Of a DNA stretch of 21,530 nt, positions 12,698 to 19,825 are shown one piece after another (position 1 is the first letter of the stretch; the number at the start of each line of letters is the position of its first letter). Source of the stretch: a virus; the IMG/VR virus record IMGVR_UViG_3300020198_000122, positions 1-21,530 of that record, one strand, 5' to 3'. The position numbers and the translations under genes were made by a program. Below the pieces are notes generated by a model. That model made no database searches and was not told the DNA's origin. It saw only the letters and a list, made by a program, of their open reading frames with translations.

Positions 12698-13152
12698 CGT
12701 GGGCTTGGGGGTCTGTAGGTGCGGATGGCTTTGTTGAGACTTCTCTGAACGACCGATGCAGCGACCGCTCGGACAGGGTCCGCGCTCCTGGCAATCCACG
12801 GTCGAGCAGCGATGCGCCCAGTGCCTGCATCGAGCATGAAGCCGTACTTCTTGACTCCCGCGATCACGAACCGAATCAGGCTGCTCCGCTTGGATGTCAG
12901 TGTCGGCTGCGACTGCACGCTTCGGCGGAGTTCGCCAGTATCGACCGCTGGCGGTGCGCCCGGAACCGATCGTCTCCGCAGCGATCCCTTGCGCTGTCTG
13001 CCGCCCCGATACAACTTGCCCGTGCCTGCAATGCTCAGGGTTCTCTTGAGGTTCTTCTGATACTGCAGGATGAGAGTGTTTGCAGACCGCTGCAAGTCAG
13101 CCGCGATGTACTGTGCGAAGTGCGCCGAGTTGAAGTTGTGCTTCGCTTTCAC
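12694..13152 (-). CDS. HK97 gp10-like neck/tail completion protein
   Basis: A 152-residue basic protein starting MKAKHNFNSAHFAQYIAADL. It has a long N-terminal helix, a loop with APPAVDTGELRRSVQSQ (residues 67-83) and the typical FMLDAGTGRIAARPWI segment near residues 106-121, all recognised features of HK97 gp10-like proteins that act at the head-tail junction. It starts in an ATGA overlap with the head-closure gene. Its place between the head-closure and tail terminator genes is canonical. Confidence 0.87.
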   Translation of the reverse strand: MKAKHNFNSAHFAQYIAADLQRSANTLILQYQKNLKRTLSIAGTGKLYRGGRQRKGSLRRRSVPGAPPAVDTGELRRSVQSQPTLTSKRSSLIRFVIAGVKKYGFMLDAGTGRIAARPWIARSADPVRAVAASVVQRSLNKAIRTYRPPSPR

Positions 13153-13508
13153 GCCAAGCCCTCCACGGTCTGCAGCGACACGATCTGGTACGCGAGCCGA
13201 TCAGGTGTGGCGCGGAAGTCTGGAGTGTAGAAGCCGAGCACCTCGTAGGTCTTGCTCGAAAAGGAGATTCGCATACCCGTCGTTAGCGTGACCGAGATGT
13301 CGCAGTACCCGCGAGCGTCGAGCGAGGCGCGACGCGCACCTGCGACCACGGACTCCCTCGGCATCGCAGGCTGCAGGAACATCGTGAACTCCGTCCCAGC
13401 CGCCCACGATCGGATCACTGCGCCGCCTGCGTCCACCGTACTGTCGGTCAGGGTGAACGGAGTGACAGACACGCCGAAGCGGTCGATCGACGCTCGTATG
13501 TTGCTCAA
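13149..13508 (-). CDS. Head-closure protein (TTG start)
   Basis: A 119-residue protein reading MSNIRASIDRFGVSVTPFTL. The start is the TTG at 13508, which overlaps the connector stop (TTGA) and has GGGAGG placed closely upstream; the open frame upstream lies in another reading frame of the connector gene. The body is beta-rich and ends LGFYTPDFRATPDRLAYQIV, in keeping with small head-tail joining proteins of the SPP1 gp16/HK97 gp7 type that close the portal after DNA packaging. The family call rests on position, size and fold pattern. Confidence 0.8.
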   Translation of the reverse strand: MSNIRASIDRFGVSVTPFTLTDSTVDAGGAVIRSWAAGTEFTMFLQPAMPRESVVAGARRASLDARGYCDISVTLTTGMRISFSSKTYEVLGFYTPDFRATPDRLAYQIVSLQTVEGLA

Positions 13509-14377
13509 ACGACCTCCCGGTACTCGTTCAGCAGCGAGGCGAGCATCTCGTTCACCTCTGCCATCGTCGCCCTGCTGTACGAGTAGTCGCCGAGACTTTC
13601 GCTCGACAGGCTCCGATCCTGCTTGCGGGTCTGGTACAGCATCGCGGCGACCTCGCAGCACGCCTCTTTGAGATCGTCAGGCGTTGTCGTGTAGCCCGCC
13701 GTGTACTCGATCAGGACCGACTGGTACGCCGCAGGGAACCGAGCGAGGTAGGTGTCGCCGAGCGGGAACGCGTCCGACTGGATGTGCACGATGCCCGTAT
13801 CGCTCTCGTACACATACTCCGCACCGACCTCGGCGCAGTGGATGTTGACCGTCCCAGACAGGCAGTCGCCACCCGCACGCGGATGCAGTTGCGCCGTACG
13901 GCAGGCGAAGACCACGCTCGCCGACACGCCCGTCAGCGCATTGATCGCTGCCACCAGTGAAGTCACATCGGGGTAGGTTGAGAACGCGAGCGTAGTCGTG
14001 GTCGTCACGCCGCCGCTGGTCGTCCGCGAGATGACGAGACCCGGCGCACCTGTCCCGACCGCCTCGCTGTTCACGCTGACCGTGACGCGGAGATCGCTCG
14101 ACACCGTGCTCGACACCGTGAACGCCGTGCGGATGCCCGTGAACACGCCCGTCACGGAGTTGATCGGATACTGCTTTGTGCGGATCGCTCGCACCTTGTT
14201 CCCGCCGTACCACTCCGCGTAGGAGCGTGTCAGAACATTGCGCCCCATGTACGACTCGATGCGAGCGGTCGCACGGTCAATCGCACGCTCCAGCACCGTG
14301 TCGTCGCTCGAACTCGTGATTCCGAGGTGATCCTTCAACTCCTGCAGGGTGATGAGCGCGTAGGTGCCGACTGCCAT
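13505..14377 (-). CDS. gp6-like head-tail connector with inserted domain
   Basis: A 290-residue protein. Residues 1-60 (ALITLQELKDHLGITSSSDD, then AIDRATARIESYMGR) and residues 228-290 (VLIEYTAGYTTTPDDLKEAC, EVAAMLYQ, LGDYSYS) match the gp6-like connector family, which forms a ring under the portal. Ordinary members are about 100-200 residues long. Here roughly 100 residues of Thr/Val-rich beta sequence are inserted at about residues 82-190. AGGA lies 7 bases before the ATG. It opens the connector block after the methyltransferase-glycosyltransferase gene. Confidence 0.85.
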   Translation of the reverse strand: MAVGTYALITLQELKDHLGITSSSDDTVLERAIDRATARIESYMGRNVLTRSYAEWYGGNKVRAIRTKQYPINSVTGVFTGIRTAFTVSSTVSSDLRVTVSVNSEAVGTGAPGLVISRTTSGGVTTTTTLAFSTYPDVTSLVAAINALTGVSASVVFACRTAQLHPRAGGDCLSGTVNIHCAEVGAEYVYESDTGIVHIQSDAFPLGDTYLARFPAAYQSVLIEYTAGYTTTPDDLKEACCEVAAMLYQTRKQDRSLSSESLGDYSYSRATMAEVNEMLASLLNEYREVV

Positions 14378-14385
14378 GCCGAATC

Positions 14386-15663
14386 CTATCCCTGTGCTTC
14401 AGGCGGTCGCAGCGAGGTCGGCATCCGCCAGACCTTCTCGCGGTTGCGGACATACCACGGCTTGCCACCACGAAGCCACGAGAACATCGACTGGTACTCC
14501 TTGCCTTTGTCGGGAGTCACCCACGAGATCATGCACTCGATGTGTCCGATGTGGACCTTCGGCGAGATGCCGATCGTCCACCCGTGCTCCTTCGCCCTGC
14601 GCCAGAAGTAGATGTCGTCGTCCATGCGACCGTCGTTCCATGTCCCATCGGGCGCGGGTTCGCTCTTGAACCACGGCTTCTCCATCTTGCGGAGCGTTTC
14701 GAGCCTGATGAGCGTGAGACCGAAGTGCATCGTCGAGACGGGGAACCACGGCTTCGCCAAGTCCTCCGCCTTTGCAGGCTGAACGGTCCCGTCCTCAGCG
14801 ACCGTGTTGAACAGCGCGACATTGCGCTCGCGTCCCGCCTGCATCGGCGCGATCGCGTCCAGTCCTGCATCCTCCGCAATCTGACGCAGGCACACGATGT
14901 CCCTCCAGTCGAAGATCGAGTCGTAGTCGATCGTCAGTGCCCACTTGAGGTCGTCGCACGCCGCGCACGCTTCGAGCACGCGCTGAATGCCCTGCCCGTA
15001 GAACACGCCGATCGAGTTCTGCACCTGTATGCCCAACTGCATGCACGACTGCGACACGCAGAACATGTTGTCCGTCCACGCGAGCCTCGGCATCGTCATC
15101 ACCGCCCTCATGTCGCTGTACTTCGGCGGAGGAGCGTCGAAGACGGTGTTGCCGGGCTTGCGCCCTGCGAGGTTCAGCGAGAAGACATGGTCGCTGCATT
15201 CGCGCATCTTGTTGTCGCTGCCCGAGTAGTCGTTCTTCCACTCTGTAATGTCGACCAGCCCTTGCTGCTCCATTGCCGCTTTGAGTTTCGGGTAGTTCCA
15301 GAGTGTGCGGTGCGAGTCGTACGGGGTCGTCTGTCCGCCCATGATGTACGCCTCCCACGGGAACGGCGGCTTCGACTGGTCCTCGCTGTCACGGTCGAGC
15401 GCAGCGAGCCGCACGATCTCGTCGAAGTCAGGCACGGCGATCCGCAGGATGCCGCCCGGCTTGATCTTGCTCACCCAGTGCCGCAGCGTCTCCTCGACAT
15501 CGGTTCGCGGCAAGTGTTCGAGCACATGCGATGCGCGTATCTCTTCGAGGCTGTTGTCCTCGTATGGCAGCACACGAGCATCATGCTCCAGAGTCCAGTC
15601 GTGCGGCGTGTAGCCCTCGTAGCGTTGCGGTCCGCAACCGATGTCGATCTTCATGCCGCGCAT
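14386..15663 (-). CDS. Methyltransferase-glycosyltransferase fusion protein
   Basis: A 425-residue protein. Residues 1-165 look like a class I SAM-dependent methyltransferase: motif I IDIGCGP at 6-12, the post-motif stretch SHVLEHLPRTDVEETL near 45-60, and KPGGILRIAVPDF at 69-80. Residues 185-400 resemble a GT-A glycosyltransferase: a possible DxD motif at 246-248 (TIDYDSIF) and a second acidic patch MDDDIYFWRRAKEHGW near 347-362, with FWRRAKEHG typical of such enzymes. The ATG at 15663 is preferred over one at 15654 because GGGGTG is well spaced. It lies between capsid and connector genes, just after a terminator. Likely substrate is a sugar on the virion or host surface; this is inferred. 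Confidence 0.82.
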   Translation of the reverse strand: MRGMKIDIGCGPQRYEGYTPHDWTLEHDARVLPYEDNSLEEIRASHVLEHLPRTDVEETLRHWVSKIKPGGILRIAVPDFDEIVRLAALDRDSEDQSKPPFPWEAYIMGGQTTPYDSHRTLWNYPKLKAAMEQQGLVDITEWKNDYSGSDNKMRECSDHVFSLNLAGRKPGNTVFDAPPPKYSDMRAVMTMPRLAWTDNMFCVSQSCMQLGIQVQNSIGVFYGQGIQRVLEACAACDDLKWALTIDYDSIFDWRDIVCLRQIAEDAGLDAIAPMQAGRERNVALFNTVAEDGTVQPAKAEDLAKPWFPVSTMHFGLTLIRLETLRKMEKPWFKSEPAPDGTWNDGRMDDDIYFWRRAKEHGWTIGISPKVHIGHIECMISWVTPDKGKEYQSMFSWLRGGKPWYVRNREKVWRMPTSLRPPEAQG

Positions 15664-15672
15664 AGTACACCC

Positions 15673-15710
15673 CGAAAACAGACACGCCCGACCCTTGCGG
15701 ATCGGGCGTG
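15673..15710 (-). terminator. Intrinsic terminator after the capsid genes
   Basis: A perfect 9-bp stem (15683-15691 with 15702-15710), extended by two more pairs after one mismatch, is followed on the minus strand by TCTGTTTTC. It lies 26 bases after the stop of the putative decoration gene and just before the methyltransferase-glycosyltransferase gene. It should reduce read-through from the heavily expressed capsid genes. Confidence 0.82.
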
Positions 15711-15736
15711 CTGAAAATGGTGGAACTGATGCGAGA

Positions 15737-16192
15737 TCAGTCTGGAGTCTGGACGAACGACGCTGCGCCAGCCGCCGAGTCGAGTGCGCTCTGTGAACCT
15801 CGTGCGAGGATCGCATGACTCGAACAGATTGCGGTAGCAGATGCAGGTGTGATGAGGATGCGGAAGTACCGCTTCTTGCCACGAAGATCGACATTCGCAA
15901 CGAACGACACATTCGTGACGCTCGTGTTTGCTCCGCCGATCGCGTTTGCCACGGTGTAATCCGTGCCAGCCACGAGACCAGTGACGGTTGCGAAGTTGCT
16001 CGCGACCGTATCGTCCGACTGCTGAATCGTGAGAGCCGAGAAGCCCGCCGTAGCGTGCGTCTGGCGCATCACACAAATCTGCAGTTCGCTGAAGCCCTTT
16101 GTGTCGATGTTGATGCTCGTCACGGTGGCATCGCTTGCAACGCTCTGCGGTGAGACGAGATTCTGATGCTTTACGCCTTGAAGTGAAAACAT
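15737..16192 (-). CDS. Putative capsid decoration or small virion protein
   Basis: A 151-residue protein starting MFSLQGVKHQNLVSPQSVAS. It is Ala/Ser/Thr-rich with beta-like strands (SFVANVDLRGKKRYFRILIT), which fits a virion structural protein. AAGGA lies about 10 bases before the ATG. It sits directly after the major capsid gene and before a terminator, the usual place for a decoration protein made in similar amounts. No family was recognised, so the role is inferred from context. Confidence 0.78.
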   Translation of the reverse strand: MFSLQGVKHQNLVSPQSVASDATVTSINIDTKGFSELQICVMRQTHATAGFSALTIQQSDDTVASNFATVTGLVAGTDYTVANAIGGANTSVTNVSFVANVDLRGKKRYFRILITPASATAICSSHAILARGSQSALDSAAGAASFVQTPD

Positions 16193-16213
16193 GGGTTCAT
16201 TGTCCTTTCGTGA

Positions 16214-17626
16214 TTAGGCGCCTGCCTTGAGTGTGACGATCGAGCCCTTCTCAGTCGATGATCCGACATTCGCGTTGACGATGTCGAACCGAGAGATGCC
16301 GCGCACGGTGACGAGATCAGCCTCGAAGGACGAGGATGCCGAGTCGCTGAACGCGATCTGGTTCTGCTTGCGGTCGCCGAGCAGTGCTGCCTGACGAAGA
16401 TCGCCGAAGTGGAACATGACTGCGCCCGACCCGGTGACATTGTTCATCGCTTGCGCGAGAACGACTGGATACCCGAGGAAGCGGAGTTTGTTTGCTCCAT
16501 CGCCGAGTTCCACAACCGACGCGCCGCCTGCGCTTTCAGCAAGACGCTGGCAGAGCGAGTTGAACACGGTGCGGTGCATGTAGAACTTGGTGTTCGCGTT
16601 GTCCGCGTACTGTGGGAGAAGTCCCATAGCGTCGCGGATGTCTGCGAGGGTGATCGCAGTCATGGCGACCGAGGAGGTCTTGGTGCCTGCCGATCCGACC
16701 GCGCTCGCCAGTCCGACGATTCCACCGTAGGTCGATGTGCCATCACCGATGAAGCCGCACTGGTCCTCCAACTTGGACTGCGCGTACGCCATCTCGCCTG
16801 CGATCTGATCGGCGAGGTTCACCACATTGTCCTCGGCGAGTTCGCCGCTGATCTGGGTGAGCACGACCGACTTCTTGGCGACGAGCGTCACGAGGTCGAA
16901 GTTCTGCTGCGTTTCGCTCGCGGCTGATGCCTCGCCCACGAAGGACGCGGTCAGAGCCGAGATGCGACGCGGCACCTGCAGTACATCGCGCTCCATGCTG
17001 AGCACATTGGCGTTCTGGCGGAAGATGCCGAACGACTCGCGCAGGTTGATGAGCGTGTTGTTGAACTGGTCAGGCACGAGGTAGCCGCCGAGCGTGTTGT
17101 TGCCCGACAGATGATCCTTCGTGATGAGCCCCTTCTCGACACACCAGTCGCGGGACTTGATGTGCCCGCGACATGCGAGAACGAAACGACCGAAGCCGTA
17201 GGCTTCCTCGCTTGTCTGAAAGTGCTTGCTCCGAGCAAGCGGTTGAGAGATGTCCATAAGTTGAGTTTCCTTTGTTGCGATTGGGTGAGATGCGGAGACC
17301 TGCGTCTCCGCCTTGAGTGCCTTGACAGCCTCGACGACAAGCGACTTAGCGGACTTCTCTTCGTCCTCCTCGTCGTCTGCCATCTTCGGCTCCTGTGGCT
17401 TCTCCTCGTCCTCGGGCTTCATCGCGTCCTCTTCACTTGCTGCAGCAGGCTGCAGTGTGACCTTGTATTCGATGTTGTCGGGATCGACGGGGTTGCCCTC
17501 AGCGTCCACGATGACGAGACCTTCCAAGATCAGATTCTTGGCTGCCTCGTATCGCTTCGCGCCGACCTGATTGGCGAGTGACTGCAGATGCTTCTGCAAC
17601 TCCTCGACCGTGATGGTCTTGAGCAT
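16214..17626 (-). CDS. Major capsid protein (HK97 fold)
   Basis: A 470-residue protein starting MLKTITVEELQKHLQSLANQ. The ATG at 17626 is chosen because GGAG lies 6 bases upstream; the longer open frame has no such site. Residues 1-150 are helical and very acidic (around residues 82-108, PEDEEKPQEPKMADDEEDEE), acting as the scaffold-like region removed by the protease. From about residue 185 the HK97 pattern follows: NTLGGYLVPDQFNNTLINL, VLQVPRRISALTASFVGEAS, the GELAEDNVVNLADQIAGEMA helix and the FIGDGTSTYGGIVGL loop. It assembles the icosahedral head. A stem-loop lies directly before its ribosome binding site. Confidence 0.93.
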   Translation of the reverse strand: MLKTITVEELQKHLQSLANQVGAKRYEAAKNLILEGLVIVDAEGNPVDPDNIEYKVTLQPAAASEEDAMKPEDEEKPQEPKMADDEEDEEKSAKSLVVEAVKALKAETQVSASHPIATKETQLMDISQPLARSKHFQTSEEAYGFGRFVLACRGHIKSRDWCVEKGLITKDHLSGNNTLGGYLVPDQFNNTLINLRESFGIFRQNANVLSMERDVLQVPRRISALTASFVGEASAASETQQNFDLVTLVAKKSVVLTQISGELAEDNVVNLADQIAGEMAYAQSKLEDQCGFIGDGTSTYGGIVGLASAVGSAGTKTSSVAMTAITLADIRDAMGLLPQYADNANTKFYMHRTVFNSLCQRLAESAGGASVVELGDGANKLRFLGYPVVLAQAMNNVTGSGAVMFHFGDLRQAALLGDRKQNQIAFSDSASSSFEADLVTVRGISRFDIVNANVGSSTEKGSIVTLKAGA

Positions 17627-17636
17627 TGTGATCTCC

Positions 17637-17654
17637 ACGCAGCGGATGCTGCGT
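17637..17654 (-). promoter_or_regulatory. Stem-loop directly upstream of the capsid RBS
   Basis: A perfect 7-bp stem (17637-17643 with 17648-17654) with a 4-base loop ends one base before the GGAG (17633-17636) of the capsid gene. It could stabilise the mRNA end or tune translation of this highly expressed gene. The 121-base gap also holds a TATAGT at 17736-17741 that could serve as a -10 box, but the -35 region is poor. Confidence 0.5.
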
Positions 17655-17747
17655 TGTGTGCGTGTTGTGATTGACCCTTCGTCCGACTCACCCGCTCGCG
17701 CTGTCCGCGCATCGGTTCGAGTCACCGTTTGTCGAACTATAGCAGGG

Positions 17748-18419
17748 TCAGAAGCGGAACCGTCCGCGAGCCTTCGCCATCGCCACGCGAGCAGCGTGCC
17801 GCACATCGTCGATGCCGACCGCTGGCACGCTCACGATGACCCTGTGCATGGTTCGCTCGGGCTGCGCTGTCTGGTCGATACTTGGCTCAATGCCGAGAGC
17901 CTTGACCGCCGCCGCCGTCGCCACGCCCTTCTGGATCGCCGTGACGAGTGCTTCCTGATTCGCGGGCACACTCACGACCGAGACTTCGAGCAGGTTCCAC
18001 TTCGAGAACACGCGCTTCACGCCGTCCCCGTACCGCTCGACATCCGCCTTGCTTGCCGACCGCATGCCGTTCGCCTGCGCGTGGAATCCGATCGACACGC
18101 CGCGCAGTGCGCCGAACCTCATCAGCGCACCGACCGTGTCGGGCAGCCACTCGCCCTCGTGCTGCTCTGGTCGAGGCGCGAGTCGGAAGTCCGCCTCGAT
18201 CTTGCCGTCGCCGCGTCGCAGCGTCTCCATCTTGCCGATCGGCATCTTGGGGTCGTGCGCGTACAGGAGCACGGGGTTCCGCTCGTACTGCTTGCTGTTC
18301 ATGCCTGCCGGGATGACGACCTCGCCATCGCGGTCGATCGTGTCGGTGGTAATGGTGGCGACGAACTTGGTGCCGTCCTCGCTGCTGTATGCCGCATCTA
18401 GTGTCTTGTGGTGCATCAT
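17748..18419 (-). CDS. Prohead protease (HK97 family)
   Basis: A 223-residue protein starting MMHHKTLDAAYSSEDGTKFV. Family features are clear: TTDTIDRDGEVVIPAGM at 24-40, catalytic His55 in LLYAHDP, catalytic Ser109 in RGVSIGF, and LLEVSVVSVPANQEALV at 143-159. It cleaves the scaffold-like N-terminus of the capsid protein and itself during head maturation. The start at 18419 forms an ATGA overlap with the upstream gene and has GAGG 9-10 bases before it. The capsid gene follows after 121 bases. The last 40 residues are basic (RHAARVAMAKARGRFRF). Confidence 0.93.
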   Translation of the reverse strand: MMHHKTLDAAYSSEDGTKFVATITTDTIDRDGEVVIPAGMNSKQYERNPVLLYAHDPKMPIGKMETLRRGDGKIEADFRLAPRPEQHEGEWLPDTVGALMRFGALRGVSIGFHAQANGMRSASKADVERYGDGVKRVFSKWNLLEVSVVSVPANQEALVTAIQKGVATAAAVKALGIEPSIDQTAQPERTMHRVIVSVPAVGIDDVRHAARVAMAKARGRFRF

Positions 18420-19321
18420 GTGACTGTGACCTCGAATATGCCTTCGCCGTCGCCCTCTGGCAGTTCCTCCAGTGCCGCGTCGATACTGCACCGACAGTTC
18501 GGGTGCAGTGGCGGACCAGAGACTGCCTCGAATCCTATGGTGAGCGACTTACCGCTCTCGCCGATGATCTGGGAGCCGAGCGGGTAGAAGTCCTGATCGA
18601 GCGGGATCGCCTTGTCGCCGAACTCGATCGCAGCCGCATCGCAGAACTCGCACGCGAACGGCGAGACGAGCCATGTCTTGCCCGTGACGATGCCGTCCGT
18701 GTCGCCCCATGCGGCGATCTGCCCGTCGCTGTATGCGCGTGCGGTCTCGGTGCGTGCGATCGCCTGCGCTCTGGTCGCGTCGAGTCCGCCTGCCCGTAGC
18801 AGTTGCTGCACCTCGCGGCTCGTCAAGTCCTCCTCGACACCCGTGCGGATGGCGTTGCCGATCAGCCGTGCCTGCGTGCGCGTGACGCTGTCAGCCATGC
18901 GCTGCGATGCACGGGCGGTCGCGGCGATCACGCTGCGGCTCGGCTCGCCCGACACCTCGAAGAAGCCCTGCGCTCCCGCCTCGAAGCCTGCGTTCACGAT
19001 GAGCCTCGTGTACTCGCGCCCGACCTCGGCGATCTGCGCCGCGATCTCTGGGCGGGTCGTGATGACTGCACGCTGCGCTGCTTGAAGTGCTCGCATGGCA
19101 TCGCCGTCGCCTGTGCGGATCGACTGCGCGTATGCGCGTGCCGCCTCGTCGTTCATGCGCCGCAGTTCCCGTTCGAGTTGCGTGCTGAACTGCTCCATCA
19201 GCGCGGACTCAAGGTCGGCGAACGACTCCTGCTTTCCCGCGTAGCGCACCACCTGACGCTCGGCACGCCAGTCCAGCCAGTGCAGTCGCGGTTGCGCTGC
19301 GCTCTTGCAGACTCCGCACAT
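18416..19321 (-). CDS. Head morphogenesis protein (Mu gpF / SPP1 gp7 family)
   Basis: A 301-residue protein starting MCGVCKSAAQPRLHWLDWRA. Helices at 35-180 lead to the family signature IARTETARAYSDGQIAAWGD at 188-207. It is followed by C224-x2-C227 (PFACEFCDAA) and PPLHPNCRC at 270-278, which together form a probable metal site. Such minor head proteins bind the portal and take part in procapsid assembly or DNA ejection. An extra CxxC lies at residues 2-5. The ATG shares a base with the preceding stop (TGATG). Portal, usually the gene before, is not adjacent here. Confidence 0.92.
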   Translation of the reverse strand: MCGVCKSAAQPRLHWLDWRAERQVVRYAGKQESFADLESALMEQFSTQLERELRRMNDEAARAYAQSIRTGDGDAMRALQAAQRAVITTRPEIAAQIAEVGREYTRLIVNAGFEAGAQGFFEVSGEPSRSVIAATARASQRMADSVTRTQARLIGNAIRTGVEEDLTSREVQQLLRAGGLDATRAQAIARTETARAYSDGQIAAWGDTDGIVTGKTWLVSPFACEFCDAAAIEFGDKAIPLDQDFYPLGSQIIGESGKSLTIGFEAVSGPPLHPNCRCSIDAALEELPEGDGEGIFEVTVT

Positions 19322-19575
19322 CAGTCGCGGTCCCCAAGCGCGACCCGCGCCGCCTGCGCTGCTCGCATCCAGTTGTCGCGTTGTATTGTCGTGCTGTAGC
19401 GGTACACATACGGCTTCATCATGGTCTGCTCGATATGCTCTGCGAGCGGTGCGAGCCGTGCGATCTCGTCCACCGATCCTGCGTTGAGCACGCCCTCGAT
19501 CTCGCGTGCCATGCTGTCAAGGTGCTGTACGATGAGGCACGCCGCCTGTGCGCTCGGTTGATAGTCTTCATGCAT
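19321..19575 (-). CDS. Small helical hypothetical protein
   Basis: An 84-residue protein starting MHEDYQPSAQAACLIVQHLD. It is helical, with SMAREIEGVLNAGSVDEIA and PLAEHIEQTMMKPYVYRYS, and ends in an Ala-rich helix. The start overlaps the preceding gene by 8 bases and the stop overlaps the gpF-like gene. I do not recognise a family. The position just before the head genes suggests a head-assembly accessory or a small host-directed protein. Confidence 0.75.
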   Translation of the reverse strand: MHEDYQPSAQAACLIVQHLDSMAREIEGVLNAGSVDEIARLAPLAEHIEQTMMKPYVYRYSTTIQRDNWMRAAQAARVALGDRD

Positions 19576-19825
19576 CGTTCACCTCCAGCCATGCGCGACC
19601 ACGAGCGGCAGCGTCCGCCCAAGCCGCAGCCTGATCCTCACCTGCATGCGCGATGATGAAGGCAGACTCAAACATGATGTCGATGTGACGCACCTGACGG
19701 TCCATGCACGACCGCGTGTACTCGCTCGGCATCTCGTGCGTCAGTTCAGCGATGCGCTCAACCGCCGCCTGCGTCGCCTCGACGAAGAACTCCGCTCGCT
19801 CTGGTGTTTCGCGTGGGTTCACCAT
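19568..19825 (-). CDS. Small helical hypothetical protein
   Basis: An 85-residue protein starting MVNPRETPERAEFFVEATQA and ending RGRAWLEVNDA. It is acidic and helical. The ATG at 19825 overlaps the fibre-gene stop by seven bases; another in-frame ATG lies at 19849 (eight residues longer), and neither has a clear ribosome binding site, so the start is uncertain. An open frame continues far upstream but only as a shadow of the fibre gene. Function is unknown; it forms a coupled pair with the next small gene. Confidence 0.72.
   Translation of the reverse strand: MVNPRETPERAEFFVEATQAAVERIAELTHEMPSEYTRSCMDRQVRHIDIMFESAFIIAHAGEDQAAAWADAAARGRAWLEVNDA

Noticed and set aside
14542-15714. 390-codon open frame on the plus strand
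   Set aside because: Antisense to the methyltransferase-glycosyltransferase gene, whose motifs are clear; the frame is Arg/His/Val-rich and featureless.
15664-15912. N-terminal extension of the methyltransferase-glycosyltransferase gene
   Set aside because: It would run through the terminator and into the decoration gene; the methyltransferase motif I begins right after the ATG at 15663.
16171-16200. Mini-cistron MNPCFHFKA starting at an ATG just before the decoration gene
   Set aside because: It is only nine residues and overlaps the gene start out of frame. The RBS is compatible with either ATG, and nothing else supports it.
17705-17735. GGTTCGAGTC sequence resembling a tRNA T-arm
   Set aside because: The flanking bases do not form the T stem and no other tRNA arms are present.
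17627-17806. N-terminal extension of the capsid gene
   Set aside because: The longer frame has no RBS and crosses the leader hairpin; the ATG at 17626 has GGAG at ideal spacing.
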